From Myxococcales bacterium FL481 (GTDB lineage Bacteria > Myxococcota_A > Polyangia > Nannocystales > Nannocystaceae): DNA of 54,287 bases. Made by a program: the position numbers and the translations under genes. The DNA lies in NCBI GenBank assembly GCA_006508105.1, contig QKPP01000242.1, forward strand, positions 1-54,287, written 5' to 3'. Below, in pieces: positions 49,342 to 54,287 of this stretch (position 1 is its first letter; each line of letters starts with the position of its first letter). The notes beneath the pieces were generated by a model that searched no databases, was not told where the DNA came from, and saw only the letters and a program-made list of their open reading frames with translations.

Positions 49342-51519
49342 CTAGGAATAGAGCGAGCCCGGCCAAAGGGTGGACACGACCGCACGCTGAGCGCGTTCGC
49401 GTTGCCAGTACTCTGAACCGGGGTCGAGGCGGACGCTGCGGGCGATCATGGCCTCGAGCTGACGCTCGAGATCCGTGGCGAAGGCCTCATCCTCGATGAC
49501 GACGTTGGCCTCGCTTTCCCAGTAGCTTGCGGTTGCGTCGAGGTTGGCTGAGCCGATCGTCGAGGCGCGGCCGTCGATGCTCACCACCTTGGCGTGCACG
49601 TAGGGACGAATGGTCCCGCCGCGAGCCACGACCAGCGGCGAGGGCGGAGGCACGTACTCGAACGCTTCGACGCCGGCTAAGAGCATGGGCTCGAGCCTGC
49701 CCTTCACCATGTACTCGAAGAGCGTCCGATGGAGCAGTGCGGGGAAAAACGTCCCGTCGCAGCGGCGTGCGGTGGCGCTTCCGGTCAGCAGTACAACCCG
49801 TACGCCGCGTGTGAGCAGTCGAAGCACCGCGCGCTCGATCGTGGGTACAAATGGGAAGTCGTTGACGATATAGGCGTGGCTTTCCGCCGCTTCGAACATC
49901 GCCTCGTACATACCGAGCCCGTTGGTGTCCGCGAGACCGCGGTGCACCACGAATCGCCCGCGTGCTCCGCCGCCACGTGGCGCGGTCGCTTCGGGTACGT
50001 CGAATGGCGCGCCCCCCTGCTCGCGCCAGGTCTGCGCGAACGAACATTGGGCCCGTTGGACGAGTGGGCCCGTGAGCTCGACGTGCGCGTCGAGCCAAGG
50101 GATGCGTTCGTGGTCGGTATGGTCGTGAATCGGGACCTCATCGAAGCCGAGGTAGTACTCGTCGCTCGCATTGCGCCCCGACACGAAGCCGATCTCGTCG
50201 TCGATCAAAAAGAGCTTTCGATGGTCGCGCTGTTTGAAGCTTGCAAGTGTCATGGTCGGGCTCATCGGGATCGGATCGACCGCGATCACCTCTGCGTTCG
50301 CTTCGCCGCGGAGCGATTGCAAGCTGTCGTTCATTCGGCCAAGCACCGCATCGTCGGAGTAAAGCGCGTCGACCATCATCCGCACCTTGATGCCCGCGCG
50401 GGCGCGGCGGATGAGCTCGACGATCAGGCGATCCGTGAAGCGGCTCGGTCGTAGAATGTAGGCTTGGACGTGCACGCTTCGCTGCGCACGCGTGATCGCG
50501 TCGAAGATGCGCTGGCGCGCGGCCGCGTTGTCGAGTTCCGCGTGGAATCGGTTGCCACCAACGGCGCGCGACTCCGTCATCCGGTCGAGCCACCAATCGA
50601 GCCGAGTCGCAGTGTCCCGCTCCGCGAAGAACCGCGCGACCCGATCGTTAACCTCGACCAAGCCGCCTTCATCGCGCCACCGAAGCGCTTCCTTGGGGCT
50701 CATGAGCATGATCTGCTCACGTGCGCTCTCCTGCGTCGCCTTGAAGCGCTTGCTCAGCACGGCCGTCACCGCGACTCCCTGCGCTCGGAGCCGGCGAACC
50801 GCGGTGAAGCCCAGTACAGACACGAGATCCACCCCGAGGCTGGCCATCTCCGACTCCTCGGTTGCGTGAATCACAATCGCGCCGGGAGGCAGGCCGTGTC
50901 TCGCGATCGCCTCCGTGATCGTCGAGTAGCGATTCTCGCGTGAGACGTCGACGTAAGCGAGCTCGAAGCACGATTCGGCGAGTTCCCGTAGCGCGGCGAG
51001 GCAGGCCTGAGTCGGTGCATCGAGCTTGGCGCAAAACATCCCGGCGTCGACAAGCGCGACCGGGCGGCGAGCGACCACCTGCACCGTGCGACGGGTCGTG
51101 AGACTGGCCCGCCCCGAGCCCCGGCCATCGAGCACCTTGACCCGCACCTCGTGCAACCCGACGCCGGGCGACTCAACCACGGCGTGCACCACCGGTTGGC
51201 CAGCCATCACGACGTCTGCGACGGGTCGATCATCGAGGTAGAAGCGCGCCACGTCGCCGATGTGGCGAGTGACGCCGAGCTGAGCGGAGAGCTCAAGGCG
51301 CTCTCCTGGGCCCGTGAGCACATCGGCTCGGACCCCTCCCGCGAGCCGCTCGAAGGCCGGGATCGACACGATGCGTTCGACCGTCGAAGCCAACGAGTTT
51401 GTCGCCGTCTCGATCAGCGATCCTGGCGGCGCCTGCCCCCGCAGCTCTGGAGCGAGGTTGGCTGCGATCTCGTGAATTCTGGTTCGTAGGTTCGAGACTG
51501 GTTTGGGCCGCCCAGACAT
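49342..51519 (-). CDS. Two-HKD phospholipase D/cardiolipin synthase-like protein with an extra N-terminal domain
   Basis: The 725-residue protein has two HxKx4D motifs in its C-terminal half: H433/K435/D440 in DHRKLFLIDD and H642/K644/D649 in VHAKVVSIDG, each followed by the usual GS-x-N-type segment (SGRNASDEYY, GSANLDATA). That is a complete PLD active site able to form or cleave phosphodiester bonds, as in cardiolipin synthases. The first ~320 residues are unusual. An Ig-like stretch (ARFYLDDRPVADVVMAGQPV, ~90-150) leads to an alpha/beta region (VALVDAGMF near 155, LAYVDVSRENRYSTITEAI, LPPGAIVIHATEE) that resembles a degenerate HAD/App1-type phosphatase fold. There is no signal peptide or membrane helix. 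It ends convergent to the methyltransferase gene. Confidence 0.85.
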   Translation of the reverse strand: MSGRPKPVSNLRTRIHEIAANLAPELRGQAPPGSLIETATNSLASTVERIVSIPAFERLAGGVRADVLTGPGERLELSAQLGVTRHIGDVARFYLDDRPVADVVMAGQPVVHAVVESPGVGLHEVRVKVLDGRGSGRASLTTRRTVQVVARRPVALVDAGMFCAKLDAPTQACLAALRELAESCFELAYVDVSRENRYSTITEAIARHGLPPGAIVIHATEESEMASLGVDLVSVLGFTAVRRLRAQGVAVTAVLSKRFKATQESAREQIMLMSPKEALRWRDEGGLVEVNDRVARFFAERDTATRLDWWLDRMTESRAVGGNRFHAELDNAAARQRIFDAITRAQRSVHVQAYILRPSRFTDRLIVELIRRARAGIKVRMMVDALYSDDAVLGRMNDSLQSLRGEANAEVIAVDPIPMSPTMTLASFKQRDHRKLFLIDDEIGFVSGRNASDEYYLGFDEVPIHDHTDHERIPWLDAHVELTGPLVQRAQCSFAQTWREQGGAPFDVPEATAPRGGGARGRFVVHRGLADTNGLGMYEAMFEAAESHAYIVNDFPFVPTIERAVLRLLTRGVRVVLLTGSATARRCDGTFFPALLHRTLFEYMVKGRLEPMLLAGVEAFEYVPPPSPLVVARGGTIRPYVHAKVVSIDGRASTIGSANLDATASYWESEANVVIEDEAFATDLERQLEAMIARSVRLDPGSEYWQRERAQRAVVSTLWPGSLYS

Positions 51520-51933
51520 GGGGCTAGATTCTAACCCTCAACCGAGCGACGCCTGCCGTGCTGCTTGTCCAGGCGACGCGCGCTCTCCTTCACCCTCGCC
51601 GGCGATCCACCCGTTGCCGCCGGGTGACGTATCCGTCGCGGTAGGCAGCGAGCTGGTGAGTCTGGTTGAGGTCATGGCGCGCGTCGGTCGACCGCGATGG
51701 CTCTGTCCCGGCGGGGACGTCCTCCCGAGCGGGCCCCGGCCGGAGGTGGCACCCGCGCCGAGGTGGGGCGCCGAGGAGGCGCACCGAAGCCGACCTTTCC
51801 GGGCTGCGCTAAGCCCAAAAGCGAATCAGGTGCGGCGCGCCGGACCGTACTGTCGGGTAAACGATTCCAATCCGAGACTGTAGGAGGACGAGTCGCTGGC
51901 CGTCGACCACCATCTTTCGCAAGAGGCTGTCTG
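51520..51933. other. 414-bp divergent promoter region
   Basis: This lies between the phospholipase-D start and the chosen histidine-kinase start. The plus-strand frame is open from 51697, but that part encodes Arg/Pro/Gly-rich sequence unlike a kinase N terminus. No RNA gene or repeat was recognised; promoters for both genes are expected here. Confidence 0.5.
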
Positions 51934-53310
51934 GTGAGCACGATCCCCGACCCACGATTCGAAACGATCATCGAGGCGATCGCACGTATCGGAGCGGGGG
52001 ACTACGACGTGGAGCTGCCCGAGCCGTCCAAAATGGACGAGCTCGACGCGGTGATCTTGGGTTTGCGCATGCTGACCGAAGAAATGCAAGACGCGTTCGA
52101 GCAGCGCGTCGCGGTACAAGAGCTGTCGGACGTTCGCTCCCGTTTTCTCGCCACGATGAGCCACGAGATTCGCACCCCGCTCAACGGGGTGCTCGGCATG
52201 GTCGACTTGCTCGAGGACACGCCGCTCAGTCCCGAGCAGCAGCGAGTCACGCAGCTGATGCGTCGTAGCTCTCGCCACCTGCTGGGTATCGTCAACGAGA
52301 TCTTGGATTTCTCGAAGATCGAATCCGGCGAGACCGAACTGTCGCAAGACATCATCGACTTGCGACTCCTGATGGAGTCCGCGCGCGAGCCATTGTTGGC
52401 GGCTGCGCGGGCCAAAGGGCTAGAGCTAGGCGTATTCGTCGACGTGTCGGGCGAAGGGCGATACCTGGCCGACGAACGTCGACTACGCCAAGTGCTGATC
52501 AACCTGGCCAGCAATGCGGTTCGTCACACGACCAGTGGCTCCGTTCGTTTGGAGGTGCGACGAGTCCCAAGCTCGGGGCCTGAGCGTCTGCGGTTCGCGG
52601 TGAACGACACGGGCTGCGGGATTCCGCAAGATGCCCTGCGCCGTATCTTCGACGCCTTCTACCAGGCCGATCAACGGCCAGATGCGCAGCGCTCTGGTAC
52701 TGGACTAGGTCTGGCCATCTCCCAGCAGCTCGTCACGGCAATGGGCGGTCGGATCGACGCCTCGAGTGCGCTCGGCCAGGGAAGCTCGTTCTTCTTCGAA
52801 CTTGAACTCGCCGCAGCTCCGCCAGAGGCGTCTCTTCAAGCGACGGTTCGCGCTCTCCCTGCCCCGCAAGGGATCACGCGAAGCCTGAGCGAGCTCGACG
52901 TTTTGGTGGCCGAGGACAACACGGTCAACCAGCTGATCGTGCGCGCCGCGTTGCGCAAACTCGGTATCGAGCCGGTTTTGGTCGATGACGGAGCGCAGGC
53001 CGTTCACCAGACGCTCCACCACGATTTCGACCTCATCTTCATGGATTGTATGATGCCCGGCACCGACGGGTTCGAAGCCACTCGGCAGATCCGCACCAGT
53101 TCACAGCCGCATCAACCAGTGATCTGCGCGCTGTCAGCCGCCGTAACCGAAAACGAGCGAGCTGCGTGTTTCCAAGCTGGCATGGACGAGCACCTCGCCA
53201 AGCCACTCCAACGAGATGCACTCAAGCGAGTTCTCGAACGCGTAGCGAGTGGGGATCTCCATCCCCAACGCCCCCACAATCTGGAGCCTCCCAATGCTCA
53301 GTCCGCCTAA
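51934..53310 (+). CDS. Soluble hybrid sensor histidine kinase with receiver domain
   Basis: The 458-residue protein has no membrane helix. Residues ~8-60 resemble a HAMP/linker segment (TIIEAIARIGAGDYDVELPE, LDAVILGLRMLTEEM). The kinase core follows: H77 in FLATMSHEIRTPLNG, N-box RQVLINLASNAVRHT, G1 VNDTGCGIP, F-box FDAFYQADQ, G2 GTGLGLAIS. The C-terminal receiver has D371 in LIFMDCMMPGTDG and the lysine in EHLAKPLQRDALK. GTG at 51934 is chosen because AAGAGG precedes it and it gives a compact N terminus. The input must arrive from a partner protein; the overlapping downstream gene is a candidate. Confidence 0.92.
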   Translation: MSTIPDPRFETIIEAIARIGAGDYDVELPEPSKMDELDAVILGLRMLTEEMQDAFEQRVAVQELSDVRSRFLATMSHEIRTPLNGVLGMVDLLEDTPLSPEQQRVTQLMRRSSRHLLGIVNEILDFSKIESGETELSQDIIDLRLLMESAREPLLAAARAKGLELGVFVDVSGEGRYLADERRLRQVLINLASNAVRHTTSGSVRLEVRRVPSSGPERLRFAVNDTGCGIPQDALRRIFDAFYQADQRPDAQRSGTGLGLAISQQLVTAMGGRIDASSALGQGSSFFFELELAAAPPEASLQATVRALPAPQGITRSLSELDVLVAEDNTVNQLIVRAALRKLGIEPVLVDDGAQAVHQTLHHDFDLIFMDCMMPGTDGFEATRQIRTSSQPHQPVICALSAAVTENERAACFQAGMDEHLAKPLQRDALKRVLERVASGDLHPQRPHNLEPPNAQSA

Positions 53311-53710
53311 CTCCGCGAAATCGATCAGCACGAGAACCTCCATCAATTGGATTTCGAACGGAATCATCTATTCGAGCAACCAGGGGACCGAGCTCATCGA
53401 TCTTGAGGAAGCCGAACGGATCTCGGCGGCGTTTGCCGAATTGTCACCCGAGGGGGCTCCGCTCCTCGTCGATCTGGGTAATCCCAAAGGCCAAACTCGC
53501 GAAGCGCGGGTGTTTTTCTCGAGCTCACCGGACCACCTGGCGCGCTACTCGGCGGTTGCGCTGCTGGTGACAAACCCCATTGCCAAAGTACTCGCGAACT
53601 TCTACCTGGGGCTTAATCGCCCTCCGAAGCCAACTCGGCTGTTCACGTCAGTGCCCGCAGCTGAGGCGTGGCTGAAGACATTCATCCAAGGCCAGGGCCT
53701 CGCCGCCTAA
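53294..53710 (+). CDS. Small STAS-like protein translated from within the kinase end
   Basis: The 138-residue protein starts at an ATG 17 bases inside the kinase gene, so translation is coupled. Its layout resembles small STAS/SpoIIAA-like (DUF7793-type) proteins. A strand pair (INWISNGIIYSSN) is followed by a helix (DLEEAERISAAFAELS), strand APLLVDLGNPKG, helix EARVFFSSSPDHLARYSAVALLV, and the terminal NPIAKVLANFYLGLNRPPKPTR, VPAAEAWLKTF. I cannot identify a phosphorylatable Ser. The family is named from overall pattern only. It is a plausible input or anchor partner for the soluble kinase. Confidence 0.72.
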   Translation: MLSPPNSAKSISTRTSINWISNGIIYSSNQGTELIDLEEAERISAAFAELSPEGAPLLVDLGNPKGQTREARVFFSSSPDHLARYSAVALLVTNPIAKVLANFYLGLNRPPKPTRLFTSVPAAEAWLKTFIQGQGLAA

Positions 53711-54109
53711 GTGCGCGGCCCGGTGAACACTCAATCGCAGGCGGGGCGTCATTGAGGCCGGGATGTGGCTCGTCGTCGCGGTCGGACGCCAGTAGCCGAC
53801 ACCCATTGCAGCGACCGCGTCGTCCGCGGGACGCTTGCGTTCGCCCGGCGGGTCCACTGTCGACGCGCCGGTCGAGTCGATGTTGCGATGACACGATCCG
53901 CGCCGAGCCAGCTCGGGGGGTTCAGCTCCGGTGGGGGACCAGGTCCTCGGCGCACGAGGTCACAGGCGTCGGGGCCCCATGCGCGCGCTTTGGGTCCGAC
54001 GCGCGACTTAGCTCCGAGAAAGCCAGCGCGGTTCAGTTGCGCAACGCCGCAACAGCGCTACACCCCGGCTGCGAGCCGCCGCGTGGTGACCGAGGCGCGC
54101 AGGTTGGGG
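53711..54109. other. 399-bp interval without a recognisable gene
   Basis: Only Arg/Pro-rich open frames with no family features are seen. No terminator with a T-tract follows the STAS-like gene. The right part should contain the promoter and leader of the truncated membrane-protein gene. Confidence 0.5.
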
Positions 54110-54287
54110 ATGACGACGACTGACCGTGAACGCCGGGACGAAACCCAGGTACCACCGCTACCGGTAGCTCAGGAGTCGGCCGGGACCGTGCAGCCGGCAA
54201 CAAGGCAGACAATCCCGCCGTGGATCGCCCGAGTCGTGGCCTGGGCCTCGACCTTGTATCTGTTCGCCGTCGCATCCCTATCGATCA
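54110..54287 (+). CDS. N-terminal fragment of a probable membrane protein (runs off the window)
   Basis: An ATG at 54110 with AGG and GGGG just upstream opens a frame that stays open to the window end (59 codons). The first ~36 residues are polar and Pro/Gln-rich (TTTDRERRDETQVPPLPV), followed by a hydrophobic segment beginning WIARVVAWASTLYLFAVAS, consistent with a first membrane helix. An in-frame GTG at 54086 is an alternative start. The function cannot be judged from this fragment. Confidence 0.6.
   Translation, partial: MTTTDRERRDETQVPPLPVAQESAGTVQPATRQTIPPWIARVVAWASTLYLFAVASLSI

Overview
The window is high-GC bacterial DNA that reads like a myxobacterium, most probably a Nannocystis/Enhygromyxa-type member of the Myxococcota. 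The pointers are a membrane-anchored Ser/Thr kinase with the HRDVSPSN catalytic loop common in that phylum, a secreted protein with a Cys-rich YCSFTDESCSSGRR-type motif followed by an acidic Ser/Glu/Asp linker (a style I associate with Nannocystaceae), TPR proteins beside kinases, and several soluble signalling proteins. This is inference from protein style. No diagnostic marker gene is complete: only the last ~20 bases of a 5S rRNA gene and its terminator are present at the left edge.

Layout. 0-2 kb: end of an rRNA operon, cobT (cobalamin) followed by a diverged duplicate of its own 3' end, and a DUF2141 secreted protein divergent from a LysR regulator. 3-5.5 kb: egtB-egtD, a minimal ergothioneine operon. 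5.6-8.2 kb: an STPK-TPR pair closed by a terminator. 8.5-11.6 kb: a glycine-rich DUF2341 surface protein, a TetR regulator and a DUF2058 protein. 11.6-24 kb: a chemosensory locus. On the minus strand are a response regulator and a first CheA; divergently on the plus strand are cheA-cheD-cheY-cheX-cheW-mcp-cheR-cheB, with many 4-base stop/start overlaps. The receptor has no membrane segment. It starts with a haemoglobin-type globin domain, continues with PAS-like domains, and ends in a CheR-tether-like pentapeptide.

24-36 kb: an unknown protein paired with an ABC1/UbiB-type kinase, a small membrane protein, a bactofilin-TM-LysM-like-M74 murein endopeptidase fusion, a PilT-type ATPase with a duplicated N-terminal domain, YebC, an MscS channel, and a TldD/TldE pair in which only TldD carries a Tat-lipoprotein signal. 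36-39.5 kb: marR-leuC-leuD and cobU. 39.6-46 kb: a polytopic membrane protein, a canonical-type poly(ADP-ribose) glycohydrolase, a NAPE-PLD-like metallohydrolase, a VTT/DedA-like protein and an AAA_28-type NTPase.

46-49.3 kb is the loosest part: a lipoprotein, an orphan membrane protein, a gene-poor stretch, an IS3-family transposase fragment and a methyltransferase. 49.3-54.3 kb: a two-HKD phospholipase-D protein with an extra N-terminal domain, a soluble hybrid histidine kinase overlapping a small STAS-like gene, and the first 59 codons of a membrane protein running off the right edge.

No CRISPR array, intact mobile element, tRNA or prophage was seen. The most distinctive items are the globin-PAS chemoreceptor system, the bactofilin-endopeptidase fusion, the Tat-TldD/leaderless TldE pair and the eukaryote-like PARG.
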